Assembly (NCBI GenBank): GCA_030445275.1
Contig: JAUCSE010000040.1
Coordinates: forward strand, 1-64,000
Length of the DNA: 64,000 nt
Origin: Mucilaginibacter sp.
GTDB lineage: Bacteria; Bacteroidota; Bacteroidia; Sphingobacteriales; Sphingobacteriaceae
Reading direction: 5' to 3'
Part shown: positions 8,941 through 18,680 of the stretch, one piece after another
How positions within the stretch are numbered: position 1 is the stretch's first letter
Layout of the letters: every line of letters starts with the position of its first letter
The notes under the pieces: generated by a model
Seen by the model: the letters and a program-made list of their open reading frames with translations, nothing else
The model's database searches: none
What the model was told of the DNA's origin: nothing
Position numbers and translations under genes: made by a program

Positions 8941-10857
8941 ATGAAAACGATATTTAAAACATCATGCTTGTTGCTTACAATTATTTTGTTGAGTACATCA
9001 TGTAAAAAATTCACTGAGCTTAATAATGATCCGCTCAAAGCCAATGGCGATCAGGTTCAAACAGAGTATTTCATCAATAATTCCATTATTGGGGCACAAC
9101 AGGATCCAGGATTGTCAGAACGGGTATTTATACTGTACTGGACCGTAGGCGGGCACACGCTACAGGATGAAGACGGAGATACTTTCTCGCAGGGAGCCTA
9201 TAGTGATGACTGGACCTCAGAGTATTACAGACAAGTATCACAATGGCTAAATAATGCCAATAGTGCCATACAAATTGGAACGGACCAAATTACCAAAGGA
9301 ACATCAAAGCCCTATACCAAAAATCTGATACAGGTTGCAAGGATCTGGAGAGCTTATTTGATGAGTGAGTTTTCGGATAGTTTTGGGCCGATGCCAGTGG
9401 ATGGCTTTCAAGGCAAAAATCCAGATTTTAAAGATGTAAAAACAGTATATTACTTTATACTGGATGAGTTGAAAGACGCGAGTTCTAAATTGGATTTAAC
9501 TGTTGCTAATTCATCTGATTTAAATAAAGAAGATCCGGCTTACGGCTATGATTATGCCAAGTGGCGCAAGTATGCTAACTCAATGCGCATGCGATTGGCC
9601 ATGAGATTATCGGAAATTGATGCCGCAAAAGCTAAAACTGAGTTTGAAGCTGCCGTTGCTACCAATGATTTTATTACCGATGCTACACAAACCTTTAGTG
9701 TGCAAGAAACAGCAAATAGTTATAATCCACTAAGTAGTGTGTTTAGAAAAGAATCATCCTGGATGGGGCTGCCTATATCGGCAACTTATAATAACCTGTC
9801 TGTGGGATTAGGTGGTATTAAATCTGCCGATCAATTAGGACAGGACTTCCAATCAGCTATTAAACCAGCTAATTGGATGGGGCAAAGATTCACTGATCAG
9901 TTTGCCACTAAAACTAACGATCCGGAGGCTGGCTACTGGTTTAATGGCCTACCCTATACTATTGATCCCAGAGCGTACAAAATATTCAGCATTCCTGGCG
10001 ACATTACCAATGTTAATTATCCTAATATAGGATCTACTTTTATCGCTGCTCAGCGGGATTTGAAAAATGCTGCTGGTACGATTGTTAAAACACTTAATTC
10101 AAAATATACCTGGAACGCGAAAGTTGACGGTAATTGGGGTGCAAAAGCAGGCATGAACCAGGCAATAACCACGAACGGATTTAAACCATTGTTAAACCTG
10201 GTTTATAGAGGCGGCACAAACAAAAGAGTGTTCTTTGGCCCATGGGAAACTTATTTCCTTTTGGCCGAAGCCGGGGTACGCGGTTGGACCACTCCGGTTG
10301 ATGCGCAAACAGCTTATGAAACCGGAATTGCTAAAAGTTTTGAATACTTTGGAACTACCGCATCTTTAGGTGCCTACCTGGCATCTACCGATTATAACCG
10401 GGCAGGAACATCTGTAAACTGGAACCACACCATAGAGCCGCCAATAGCACGGACTATGAATTATGAAGATGGTATTACAGGCGTAGCAGGTACGGTATCT
10501 ATAAATTATCCTAAAAATGGTCTTTATAAATCAGGTTCCGTTAAAAATGACCAATTGACAAAAATCATTACTCAGAAATTTATTGCCCAAACACCATGGT
10601 TACCATTAGAAACCTGGAATGACCACAGAAGATTAGGTTTACCGTTTTATGAAAATCCGGCAGTTGAAGATATAATGCCTGAGTTACCAGCTCTGAATAG
10701 TTCTACCTATATGACCAGCAGCGTGAAATTTTTTCCACAACGTATGAAATATTCTTCAAATCTAAGCAATGCTAATGCCAATGGTTATGGCCAAGCTGTT
10801 GCCGCCTTAGGTGGACCTGATGCAGTTTTAACACCTTTGTGGTGGGCAAAACACTGA
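8941..10857 (+). CDS. SusD-like surface lipoprotein (SusD-like_2 type)
   Basis: The 638-residue partner of the SusC protein just upstream captures glycan at the cell surface and forms the lid of the transporter. A lipoprotein signal ends at LLSTSC, with Cys21 as the lipid site. It is followed by KKFTELNNDP, typical of the SusD-like_2 subgroup rather than classical SusD. Helical TPR-like blocks follow (for example MRMRLAMRLSEIDAAKAK and ETYFLLAEAGVRGW). The C-terminal region has QKFIAQTPWLPLETWNDHRRLGLP, the usual conserved tract of the subgroup. Two hairpin terminators follow, closing the operon. Confidence 0.92.
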   Translation: MKTIFKTSCLLLTIILLSTSCKKFTELNNDPLKANGDQVQTEYFINNSIIGAQQDPGLSERVFILYWTVGGHTLQDEDGDTFSQGAYSDDWTSEYYRQVSQWLNNANSAIQIGTDQITKGTSKPYTKNLIQVARIWRAYLMSEFSDSFGPMPVDGFQGKNPDFKDVKTVYYFILDELKDASSKLDLTVANSSDLNKEDPAYGYDYAKWRKYANSMRMRLAMRLSEIDAAKAKTEFEAAVATNDFITDATQTFSVQETANSYNPLSSVFRKESSWMGLPISATYNNLSVGLGGIKSADQLGQDFQSAIKPANWMGQRFTDQFATKTNDPEAGYWFNGLPYTIDPRAYKIFSIPGDITNVNYPNIGSTFIAAQRDLKNAAGTIVKTLNSKYTWNAKVDGNWGAKAGMNQAITTNGFKPLLNLVYRGGTNKRVFFGPWETYFLLAEAGVRGWTTPVDAQTAYETGIAKSFEYFGTTASLGAYLASTDYNRAGTSVNWNHTIEPPIARTMNYEDGITGVAGTVSINYPKNGLYKSGSVKNDQLTKIITQKFIAQTPWLPLETWNDHRRLGLPFYENPAVEDIMPELPALNSSTYMTSSVKFFPQRMKYSSNLSNANANGYGQAVAALGGPDAVLTPLWWAKH

Positions 10858-10868
10858 TAACATAATTC

Positions 10869-10900
10869 AAATAGCTGCTCATGTTGATGAGCAGCTATTT
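10869..10900 (+). terminator. rho-independent terminator of the first SusC/SusD operon
   Basis: A 14-bp stem (AATAGCTGCTCAT against ATGAGCAGCTATT plus an outer A-T pair) encloses a GTTG loop and leads into TTTTATAAT, 11 bp after the SusD stop codon. Confidence 0.85.
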
Positions 10901-10935
10901 TATAATTACTAATACGATCAACTATACTCACACTG

Positions 10936-10965
10936 GGCTTTCTGATTTTTCAGAAAGCCTTTTTA
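10936..10965 (+). terminator. second hairpin terminator
   Basis: GGCTTTCTGA (10936-10945) pairs with TCAGAAAGCC (10950-10959) around TTTT and is followed by a T run. It backs up the first terminator and could also stop the convergent oxidoreductase transcript. Confidence 0.75.
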
Positions 10966-11090
10966 ATTTATAATATCACCCAAACGCGTTTACTTACCTG
11001 ATTTTTATACTACCCTGCCAGCCCTTTATTATATCAGCTCCTACATTCTAGTGGTGATATAGAAGGCTTGGTTATTAACAGGATAGCAAA

Positions 11091-12209
11091 TTAAAGCTTA
11101 ACATCAACTTTTTGCCCTGTTTTAGCTGCCAGATATATGGCATCAATTAGTTTTAAGTCTTTTACTGCTTCTTCACCATCTATTGGTACAATGGGCTGTT
11201 TGTTTTCGAAGATGATCCCTGCAATTTCCTCCATTTGCACGGTTTGATGAACGGTAACAGGCTGGGTCAATTCGCCTATATTTGTGCGACCCTTGATAGG
11301 TCCGTAGCCCGTGGATGGTTGCAGCTCTGCAAATCCCTTATCGCCATTCAGAAAAAAACGGTCCAGATTATTCATTTTATAAGTTGATAAGCATGACGCT
11401 GTGGCCCCGCTGGGAAAGCCGAACTGAAACTGTATAGTTTCGTCAACACCTTCCTTAAACTTTACTGGATCTGTTTTAGTTTCCTGTGCAGTAACCCAAA
11501 CAGGGTCTTCGCCGGTCATATAACGTGAACCATTGATGGCATAAATACCGATGTCCATTAAAGAGCCGCCGCCGGCCAGTTGCTTATTCAATCGCCATTG
11601 TGTAGGATCGCCGATGCTAAAGCCACATAATCCCTGGAAGAATAAAACTTTTCCAAAATCACCGGCTTTTCTCATCCTGATAACCTCCAGTGTTTTGGGT
11701 TCAAAGTGCATCCGGTAACCAACTAATAGTTTTACGTTCGCTTTTTTACAGGCATCAACCATCTCCTGCCCTTGTTTAGCATTCAACGCCATTGGTTTTT
11801 CGCAAATCGCGTGTTTACCGGCCTTTGCCACCCTTATTACCTGGTCATGGTGCAATCCGTTTGGCGTTATAACATACACGGCATCAATATCAGGGTTGTT
11901 TTTTATATCGTCGAAGTTTTCATAATTGTAGCAGTTCTTCGCTGGTATGGCGTACTTACTTTGCCAGTCTTTAACTTTTGATGGCGTACCGCTAATAACA
12001 CCAACCAGTTTAGCTTTTACGCATGATTGCATGGCTTCTGCAACGCGGGTTCCATAACTCCCAAGGCCCATAATGGCTACCCGTAACACCGGCCCATCAT
12101 AGGTTTCGTTAGGTTTATTTTTACTATCAGCCCATCCTGAAAGCGGAGCCAAATGCAAAGCCAGGGCTGATACTCCCAATTTCTGTAAAAAGTCGCGACG
12201 TGAGTTCAT
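11091..12209 (-). CDS. Tat-exported Gfo/Idh/MocA-family oxidoreductase
   Basis: The N-terminus is MNSRRDFLQKLGVSALAL, a twin-arginine signal. The enzyme is therefore exported folded, with its nicotinamide cofactor bound. The Rossmann fold begins at residue about 43 with GLGSYGTRVAEAM. The family EKP motif is AICEKPMALN (about 140), and the C-terminal GFO/IDH/MocA alpha/beta domain includes GGSLMDIGIYAING. Members oxidise or epimerise sugars, and some act as retaining glycosidases through NAD; the exported Tat type is common in Bacteroidota sugar loci. The substrate is unknown. It converges on the SusC/SusD operon but is not part of it. Confidence 0.88.
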   Translation of the reverse strand: MNSRRDFLQKLGVSALALHLAPLSGWADSKNKPNETYDGPVLRVAIMGLGSYGTRVAEAMQSCVKAKLVGVISGTPSKVKDWQSKYAIPAKNCYNYENFDDIKNNPDIDAVYVITPNGLHHDQVIRVAKAGKHAICEKPMALNAKQGQEMVDACKKANVKLLVGYRMHFEPKTLEVIRMRKAGDFGKVLFFQGLCGFSIGDPTQWRLNKQLAGGGSLMDIGIYAINGSRYMTGEDPVWVTAQETKTDPVKFKEGVDETIQFQFGFPSGATASCLSTYKMNNLDRFFLNGDKGFAELQPSTGYGPIKGRTNIGELTQPVTVHQTVQMEEIAGIIFENKQPIVPIDGEEAVKDLKLIDAIYLAAKTGQKVDVKL

Positions 12210-12442
12210 AAGCAGGTTATTTATGTTGTTTAGGGATCACAATTTACTCATTTCTTTAAAAACTTCTATTGGCCCGGATGGTTTTATCCTTCTCCACACT
12301 ATTATCTTCCTGTAATCCTCCCTGGTGAAGCGAAACTTTAAATATCTGGTAAACAGGACAAACAAATTAAGGTTTTTAATACTTTTGCTCTCAGCGTTAT
12401 TTCATCCGGTAAGTAATACCTCAAAAAAAGGATAGCCCCACT

Positions 12443-13147
12443 ATGCAAATACCACCAACAGCAATTCCGGAAAACCTGCTTAATATCTATGGTATTTCGG
12501 CAACCAGAATGAAGGTGGAGCAAATTGAAATAACACCCAATGCTGTTCTGGTAAATGGGGTGCCACTGCATAATAGCAGAAAGATCCCCCTAATTCTTGA
12601 TCAATTAAGCTTTCATTGTCTTGGGCTTTGCTTTTTTGCTGATAAAAATGAGGTGTACGGCATGAGTTATAAACAAAGCTCTAGTTCAGAGAAGTGTTTT
12701 TTTAGCACGATTAAAGGTGTTGATTTAAGCAGTTTCGAGATTTTGAATATGTACCATGCCAGGGACAAGAACCGTTATTATTTTGCAGAAGGCGGAAAAC
12801 AGATCAATGAGGAAAATCTAACAATTGTACCGGGATACGTTACGGATCAGCAACATAAAGAGCATCCACAGTTAAAGGATACCCTGAGTTGGGTAAGCAA
12901 TATTACCATAGGCGATCATGGGGTGTATCTTCGAGGAAAGAAGCTCCCTGGTGTTGATCCTAAAAGTTTCCGGCAGATTGGTTTTTATTATTTCAGCGAT
13001 AATGACCATATTTTTTATAAGGCCGGCGAGCAGCTGATAAAGTTAAATGGGATCGACATCAATTCGTTCCATATCCATTCTGACCAATCTCCTTACGATG
13101 CAGCAGACAAGTTTAAACCGGTAATTGAATATTTACAGGTGAGCTAA
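12443..13147 (+). CDS. DKNYY-like repeat protein of unknown function
   Basis: This 234-residue protein has no signal peptide or membrane helix. Degenerate repeats recur through it: ADKNEVYGMSY, ARDKNRYYFAEGGKQI, GDHGVYLRGKKLPGVD and SDNDHIFYKAGEQL. Each has the D-x-N/D-x-x-Y/F-Y pattern followed by a short residue-and-GxD/S tail that defines DKNYY-domain proteins. Such proteins are widespread and functionally uncharacterised. It is transcribed away from the oxidoreductase, with 233 bp between them. ATG 12443 is preceded by an AT-rich leader without a Shine-Dalgarno sequence. Confidence 0.6.
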   Translation: MQIPPTAIPENLLNIYGISATRMKVEQIEITPNAVLVNGVPLHNSRKIPLILDQLSFHCLGLCFFADKNEVYGMSYKQSSSSEKCFFSTIKGVDLSSFEILNMYHARDKNRYYFAEGGKQINEENLTIVPGYVTDQQHKEHPQLKDTLSWVSNITIGDHGVYLRGKKLPGVDPKSFRQIGFYYFSDNDHIFYKAGEQLIKLNGIDINSFHIHSDQSPYDAADKFKPVIEYLQVS

Positions 13148-13241
13148 TAGTTGTACAATAGCAGGATGCTTGCGGAGGCCGGGAATTCCTTTTCATTTAC
13201 AATTGTTGCCAAATCCATCTTATTGCCCAATATGCTTTCTA

Positions 13242-14333
13242 CTAATTCTTATGATAATAATTCTTCACATTATTAAGATAAACCAGGGTTCCTTTTCTTT
13301 TTGCTTTATCCTGTAGTGAGCTTTTTAACGTTTTATAATAGGTGTTGATAAACAGTAGGTCGTTCTCGTTAAGGTAATAAGATAAAATTTGTGCTTTACT
13401 GATCTTAGATTGCGTGTATTGCCCCTGAAGTGTTTTTGAGCGCTCATCCCAAATGTAACGAACCGTCGTCGAGTCATCCACAATTCTGGGTCCATAATCC
13501 GCTTTACTTGTGTCGGGGAGCTGGTCATAATAAACCATTTTAATGGTGAGTGGATTGGTTTTTTGAATAGATGATTCAAGCCATAAAATGCGAAATCCCC
13601 AAAAACCTTGCATGTTTCCATTTTCAAGCTCGTTCAATATGGGTATCAATTTATTACCATCGTATTTATAAAAGAAAAAATTATTCCACCATATACCAGA
13701 GCCACTATCAAATCCCTCTTTATAATAAACAACGGTTTTTCCATCTACATCTTTATAATGAGTTAAGTCAAGACCATAACGATTATAAGCATTATGCTTT
13801 GAGATGATGATGTTTGATTTTAAAAAATACAAACCATCATTCCAACTGCGACCGTGATCTCCAAGGCAGATTGCATATTCGTTAAACTCATTTTTGTTTT
13901 TGTCAAATGAAAAAAGCTCAACCGGTAAAATCCCTTCATTAACGTAGGTACTGTCAACTTCAAAGTTTCCAAAAATGCTTTTGGCGGTTTTAACATCAAT
14001 TTTACTTGAACGAATTGCAAGCTTCAATCTATTAAAATCGTTTGGTGAGATCGGTTTGTCCATTTGCTGCTGGCTTTTAAAAACAGAATCAGCTCCAAAA
14101 GATGTCTTATCTACAAGCGGCTGGGTTGGTAATTTACCTGTGCTGTCTAAAAACATCTCCAATTGCTGATCGCTGTATTGGATCTTCTTGTTGTTCTTAT
14201 CCGATGGTTTTGCATTTGTAGATTTTTGTGTATGAATGCTTTTACTACGCTGTTTATCTTGGTGAATACAACCTATAAAGGTTAAAAATATCAATACGTA
14301 AAATATTGGTCTTATTATTAGTTTTCGCGGCAT
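13242..14333 (-). CDS. lipoprotein of unknown function
   Basis: The first 22 residues form a lipoprotein signal (FYVLIFLTFIGC, lipid Cys at residue 22). A lysine-, serine- and asparagine-rich spacer (to about residue 50) then carries the body away from the membrane. The remaining 310 residues are soluble, with aromatic-rich beta-type segments such as GFDSGSGIWWNNFFFYKYDG and GFWGFRILWLESS. I recognise no domain. It stands alone, convergent with the DKNYY gene and divergent from the next gene. Confidence 0.6.
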   Translation of the reverse strand: MPRKLIIRPIFYVLIFLTFIGCIHQDKQRSKSIHTQKSTNAKPSDKNNKKIQYSDQQLEMFLDSTGKLPTQPLVDKTSFGADSVFKSQQQMDKPISPNDFNRLKLAIRSSKIDVKTAKSIFGNFEVDSTYVNEGILPVELFSFDKNKNEFNEYAICLGDHGRSWNDGLYFLKSNIIISKHNAYNRYGLDLTHYKDVDGKTVVYYKEGFDSGSGIWWNNFFFYKYDGNKLIPILNELENGNMQGFWGFRILWLESSIQKTNPLTIKMVYYDQLPDTSKADYGPRIVDDSTTVRYIWDERSKTLQGQYTQSKISKAQILSYYLNENDLLFINTYYKTLKSSLQDKAKRKGTLVYLNNVKNYYHKN

Positions 14334-14480
14334 CTGGGAGTAACAAGGTTTTCTTCCTTAAAGCTACTATTATTTTTACATCCTTACCCCCACAAGCCAT
14401 TTCCACAAGTTAATATTTCTTGTTTCCGGAAAAACATTTTACGCTCCAGATGCTTGTATTTATTAAAAACCATAACCGTT

Positions 14481-15002
14481 ATGAAACACGCATTCATTTT
14501 TGGGACCACCATATTTTTGAGCGAGCAACGCACGCTTACTTTTGTGGATGGGGAAAACAGCACTGAGTTTTTAAAGGTTCTCTCTTTTTATCATCATCAG
14601 CAAGGCACTGAAGATCATGTGCTCAGCATTGATGCCAGCATCACTTCCGCATCTGGCGATGTTATCAGGATAAATAATAACCAACTCGATGCAGGGCCAT
14701 CCTTCAGCCTGGAAACAAGCAGTAACCGCCTTAAGGTTTTCCAATCCGGGCATGCCGAACCTGTGCTTGATGTATATCAGCTTGATCCGCATGAATATCC
14801 GCATTTATCCAGCTTTATAACTAAAGAGATAGAAGCCCAGCATCCTGATGCTGTATTAACCATTAAAGGCAACTTCCACGTAGGCAGTACTCACTTTTTA
14901 ATTGAAAATGAAAAAATGTTTATTGATAGCAATGGCTTTGCCAATGGGGTCATTAATGCACACCACGGCATACAACTATCAGTTGCTGACAGGGATATTT
15001 AA
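14481..15002 (+). CDS. small protein of unknown function
   Basis: I start this at ATG 14481 (MKHAFIFGTTIFLSEQ). The frame also extends to a TTG at 14454, but the ATG is better placed. The 173-residue product has no clear signal peptide. It is rich in beta-type stretches (TLTFVDGENSTEFLKVLSFY, ISNR-like turns, VLTIKGNFHVGSTHFLIEN), and the end (NGFANGVINAHHGIQL) looks like a final beta layer. No family is recognised. A hairpin terminator follows 33 bp after the stop, which supports it as a real single-gene unit. Confidence 0.5.
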   Translation: MKHAFIFGTTIFLSEQRTLTFVDGENSTEFLKVLSFYHHQQGTEDHVLSIDASITSASGDVIRINNNQLDAGPSFSLETSSNRLKVFQSGHAEPVLDVYQLDPHEYPHLSSFITKEIEAQHPDAVLTIKGNFHVGSTHFLIENEKMFIDSNGFANGVINAHHGIQLSVADRDI

Positions 15003-15034
15003 GGCAGAAAGCTACAATCTGATCCCGAATCATT

Positions 15035-15069
15035 AAAAAAGCCTTTTAGCAATACTGAAAGGTTTTTTT
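15035..15069 (+). terminator. rho-independent terminator
   Basis: AAAAAAGCCTTT pairs with AAAGGTTTTTTT (one G-T wobble) around an 11-nt loop and ends in seven T. It follows the small gene ending at 15002. Confidence 0.75.
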
Positions 15070-15265
15070 GAATACTACTGGCCATTATTATTACCGTCGT
15101 AACTTTGTATCCTTATATCGCCCCAGGTTATCAGGTGGATATTTTCCTTTTTCAGTAATGCTTAAAATTCATCACTGGTAACAGAACATACCGGTAAAGC
15201 AGAAAAAAAGAAATTATAATTGTCATTAAGACATAAATTTAAAATTATCTTTATTTTGGTACAAT

Positions 15266-17068
15266 ATGAAAATGAGAAGATTATCCTACCTTAAACTCCA
15301 TCCTTTACCTAACAGCATTATAAAGCTATCCCTTAGCGCGATTTTTATCCTGGGGATGCTAATGGTCCATCCGTTTGTTTACGGACAAGAGCTTGAAAAT
15401 GTAAAATTCGATATTTCCCAAATTCCATTCAGCCGATATGGCTCTTATATGGCATTGTCAACCATTGATCATAATGATGTTAAGAATACGGTCCTGAACC
15501 TGAACGAATTAACAGGTAAAAGTGTATGGTCGTCTAACGGAGTTCTTAAAATAGAACCCATTGACGGGCAGCAGGTAATTCCTGTTGAATATGAGGCTAC
15601 TCCACTAAATTTAAAAGGTAAAACCCCGTCAGGGACACTTACATTTTACTTTGAAAGTCCTGAAATATTGCACATCATCAGTAACGGCCCCGGGGTATCA
15701 ATGTCTGGCAAGTTTGACCGTAATAATACGCTTCAAGTTCCCGGCTCTCCGAATACATGGAAATTGAGGGACAACAATTTTGTAGTCACCATTAAATCCG
15801 GGAATGGTGAATTTGAGGGTAAAGATGAGAAAGGCGGTTTTACAGTCCATCCCCGGGATAAACAATTAGACATTGTGATTGAGCAATACCATGGGGACTG
15901 GCTCCCCAAAACATATACCGAGCCCTTTCAGAAAAGCATGGAAAACTTGAAAAAGGAGCTCGATGCCTGGGATAAGATCACACCTTCGGTTCCCCCACTC
16001 TACCAGACCGCCAGGTCCCTGGCTGCTTACGTTAACTGGTCATGTATGATCAAACCATCCGGAAACGTTATGCGTTATGGTATGGTAATGTCAAAAAACT
16101 GGATGTATAACATCTGGAGCTGGGATAACTGTTTTAACGCTATCAGTTTAAGCTATCATCAGCCAAAACTTTCGTGGGATGAGTTCATGCTGCCATTTGA
16201 TAAGCAGGATATAACCGGGGCAATGCCCGATTATATAAACCCGCACCATATGGTTTGGGAGTTCAGAAAACCTCCGGTACATGGCTGGGCCCTATCAAAG
16301 CTCATGGAACAATATAAACTTAGTAACGCTCAATTAAACGAGATATACCCAAAACTCGTGGCCTGGACCAACTATTGGTTCATCTATCGCGATGGGAACC
16401 ATAACGGCTTGCCTGAATATTATCATGGTAACGACTCGGGCTGGGACAATAGCACCTCATTTGATATGGGATTTCCTGCTGAGGGACCCGATCTGGCCGC
16501 TTTTTTAGTAAAACAAATGGATGTTCTTTCTGATATAGCCCGAAAGTTGGGTAAAGTCAAAGAAGCAGACCAATGGAAGCAAAAGGCAGATGAAACACTA
16601 AAAAAAATGATCGTGACTTTTTGGGATGGAGAAAAATTTATCAGTAAAAGCGCGATCACAGGTAAGCATAATGAGCAAAGCGAAAGCCTGATGAGTTATC
16701 TCCCTATTGTACTGGGCGAAAGGCTCCCTGTTAATATTCGCAATAAAATGGTCGCCGATTTAAAGAAGCCCGGATATCTTGTTACGCCCTATGGAATTGC
16801 ATCTGAAAGCCCACAAAGCAAGCTTTATAACCCTGATGGTTATTGGCGTGGACCAATTTGGGCTCCAACAACTTTGCTGATTATTGACGGATTAAAAAGT
16901 TTAAAGGAAAATGACTTTGCAAAGGAGCTTGCAAAAAGCTTTTGTAATACCTGTAATAAAAACGGCTTTGCCGAAAACTTCAATGCCCTCACAGGCGAGG
17001 CTTTACGGGATCCGGCTTATACCTGGACATCAAGTGTGTTCCTTACTTTAGCCCATAGTTATTTGTAG
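15266..17068 (+). CDS. exported GH63/trehalase-like (alpha/alpha)6 glycosidase
   Basis: The 600-residue protein has a long signal peptide ending near residue 43 (PFVYGQ). An N-terminal beta-sandwich covers about 45-215. The (alpha/alpha)6 barrel covers about 240-600 and carries the clan GH-G motifs: NIWSWDNCFNAIS, GWDNSTSFD with a candidate catalytic Asp394, DGYWRGPIWAPTTLL, and GFAENFNALTGE with a candidate catalytic Glu570. GH63 and GH37 relatives are inverting enzymes acting on alpha-glucosides, mannosylglycerate and related glycans. The exact substrate cannot be read from sequence. It has its own promoter region and is not in an operon with a transporter. Confidence 0.75.
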   Translation: MKMRRLSYLKLHPLPNSIIKLSLSAIFILGMLMVHPFVYGQELENVKFDISQIPFSRYGSYMALSTIDHNDVKNTVLNLNELTGKSVWSSNGVLKIEPIDGQQVIPVEYEATPLNLKGKTPSGTLTFYFESPEILHIISNGPGVSMSGKFDRNNTLQVPGSPNTWKLRDNNFVVTIKSGNGEFEGKDEKGGFTVHPRDKQLDIVIEQYHGDWLPKTYTEPFQKSMENLKKELDAWDKITPSVPPLYQTARSLAAYVNWSCMIKPSGNVMRYGMVMSKNWMYNIWSWDNCFNAISLSYHQPKLSWDEFMLPFDKQDITGAMPDYINPHHMVWEFRKPPVHGWALSKLMEQYKLSNAQLNEIYPKLVAWTNYWFIYRDGNHNGLPEYYHGNDSGWDNSTSFDMGFPAEGPDLAAFLVKQMDVLSDIARKLGKVKEADQWKQKADETLKKMIVTFWDGEKFISKSAITGKHNEQSESLMSYLPIVLGERLPVNIRNKMVADLKKPGYLVTPYGIASESPQSKLYNPDGYWRGPIWAPTTLLIIDGLKSLKENDFAKELAKSFCNTCNKNGFAENFNALTGEALRDPAYTWTSSVFLTLAHSYL

Positions 17069-17181
17069 GAAATAGTTATAATCAGGGAGCTTACATGAGA
17101 AGCACCTAGTAATTAAAATGTTAAAAATTTGTACAGAAAAAAAGGAAGTTTTAGCTTTAAACTAACTTAAACCACCAAACA

Positions 17182-17454
17182 ATGCCAAAGTATGTAATTG
17201 AAAGAGAGATTCCTGAAGCAGGTAAACTTTCAACAGAACAATTAAAAGCCATTTCACAAACTTCTTGCGGTGTACTAAATATATTAGGGCCACAAATTCA
17301 ATGGGTTAACAGCTATGTAACAGCCGATAAGATCTATTGCATTTACATTGCGCCTAATGAGGAAATGGTTCGTGAACATGCTAGCCAGGGGGGATTTCCT
17401 GCAAATTCTGTTAGCCGGATATCAGCAATCATTGATCCCACAATTGCCGAATAA
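17182..17454 (+). CDS. DUF4242 small protein (nickel-binding SCO4226-like family)
   Basis: The whole 90-residue protein is one DUF4242 ferredoxin-like domain. It begins YVIEREIPEAGKLSTEQL and has the conserved INWVxSYVT-type strand (IQWVNSYVTADKIYCIYIA) and the NEEMVREHASQGGFPAN tail typical of the family. A Streptomyces relative, SCO4226, binds nickel; metal binding here is inference. The protein is cytoplasmic and alone between two unrelated genes, with a terminator directly after it. Confidence 0.85.
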   Translation: MPKYVIEREIPEAGKLSTEQLKAISQTSCGVLNILGPQIQWVNSYVTADKIYCIYIAPNEEMVREHASQGGFPANSVSRISAIIDPTIAE

Positions 17455-17475
17455 TAAATTGGTCACAGAACCATT

Positions 17476-17510
17476 AAAAAAAGCCCTCATGATACCATGA
17501 AGGCTTTTTT
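17476..17510. terminator. bidirectional terminator between convergent genes
   Basis: AAAAAAGCCCTCATG and CATGAAGGCTTTTTT form a 15-bp stem with one mismatch around ATAC. There are A and T runs on both sides. It serves the DUF4242 gene (+) and the phosphodiesterase gene (-). Confidence 0.85.
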
Positions 17511-17537
17511 GTTTCGTAAAAATTAAAACAGCTGTTG

Positions 17538-18434
17538 CTATTTTGCCTGGTAGCTGCCGAATAATTTCACCAGCTTATCCGGATAATTACTGATAATTCC
17601 ATCTACGCCCAGATCAGCCAGAGCGGTCATGTCTTTTTCTTCATCAACCGTCCATGGTAGTAGGAACATTTTATAGTCGTGCACCTTTTTTACTACTTCC
17701 TTATCTACAGAAGTATAGTAAGGGCTATAAACATCCGGCGTAAAGCCTAGTTTCTTCAGGTCATCATCCACGCTTATTTTACCAACTAATAGGGATAACT
17801 TGATCTTTGGATCAGTTTTATGCAGGATCTGCAGCGTTCTGACATCAAACGACTGGATGATCACCCGCTTGCTGATCTTTTTCTTGTTGATCACGGCCAT
17901 CATGGTTTCCACAAACAAGTCAGGCTTCGGATTATAAATATCATCGCCGGCTGGGGTACTTTTTGTTTCAATATTATAGTAAACAGGTTTTAGCCTATTT
18001 TTTTTCACATAGGTTTCAACACTATCTATCAGATCAGACAGCAATGGTTTGTAGGTTTTAAATCGTGGTTGGTTTGGAAACTGCGGGTTGGGCTTACTGC
18101 CCGCATCATAGCGGCGAATACTATCATAGGTCATTTTGTACATCGCCAGGCTTTTCTCTTCAGCCGTGGTAATATCAGAGCCATCAGGTTTACGCATAAT
18201 ACGGGCTGACATGTAAGGATCATGAGATACCACTACTTTTCCATCTGCCGAGATCACCAGGTCAAGCTCCAATGTTCTTACCCCCGTTTTAACGCCGTTT
18301 AACATGGATGCTATGGTATTTTCGGGCATCAGCGCCATACCACCGCGATGGCCTTCTACGTCTAACCTTTGCTGCGCAAAAGCAGTACTTGCCAGCATGG
18401 CACCTGCAATAAGAGTAATCAGTGTTTTTTTCAC
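17538..18434 (-). CDS. exported glycerophosphodiester phosphodiesterase (GDPD family)
   Basis: The enzyme cleaves glycerophosphodiesters to glycerol 3-phosphate and an alcohol in the periplasm. A signal peptide ends at residue 20 (STAFAQ). The GDPD TIM-barrel motifs are in order: EGHRGG with the catalytic His, MPENTIASM, LELDLVISADGKVVVSHD with the metal-binding Glu and Asp and the second His, then later strand motifs VIIQSFD and LLPWTVDEEKDM. The length of 298 residues is normal. The start codon is GTG; it gives a perfect signal peptide and no better ATG exists. It is a single gene. Confidence 0.9.
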   Translation of the reverse strand: MKKTLITLIAGAMLASTAFAQQRLDVEGHRGGMALMPENTIASMLNGVKTGVRTLELDLVISADGKVVVSHDPYMSARIMRKPDGSDITTAEEKSLAMYKMTYDSIRRYDAGSKPNPQFPNQPRFKTYKPLLSDLIDSVETYVKKNRLKPVYYNIETKSTPAGDDIYNPKPDLFVETMMAVINKKKISKRVIIQSFDVRTLQILHKTDPKIKLSLLVGKISVDDDLKKLGFTPDVYSPYYTSVDKEVVKKVHDYKMFLLPWTVDEEKDMTALADLGVDGIISNYPDKLVKLFGSYQAK

Positions 18435-18680
18435 TTTGCTAAAATAGTATGGTTTGCGTTTTCTACAAGTTAAGGAAATATTAAATCATTCAGGTATTAG
18501 TATTAATACAGATGTGCTTAAGTCTGTTTGCTACTCCTTAATTTGTCATTATACTTTAAATACTGCAATAAACCCGCTTTCTTTTGCTAATCTGCCTCCC
18601 TATTCTCTAAAAAATCTTAATTTTAGGCCGTCTTATCAAGTTAGGATAACGACGGGAACGAACTATAAATAATTAAGCGC

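Noticed and set aside
18454..18672. 72-codon frame in the gap before the 493-residue gene
   Set aside because: It starts inside the phosphodiesterase promoter region and has no recognisable features. The gap more likely holds divergent promoters.
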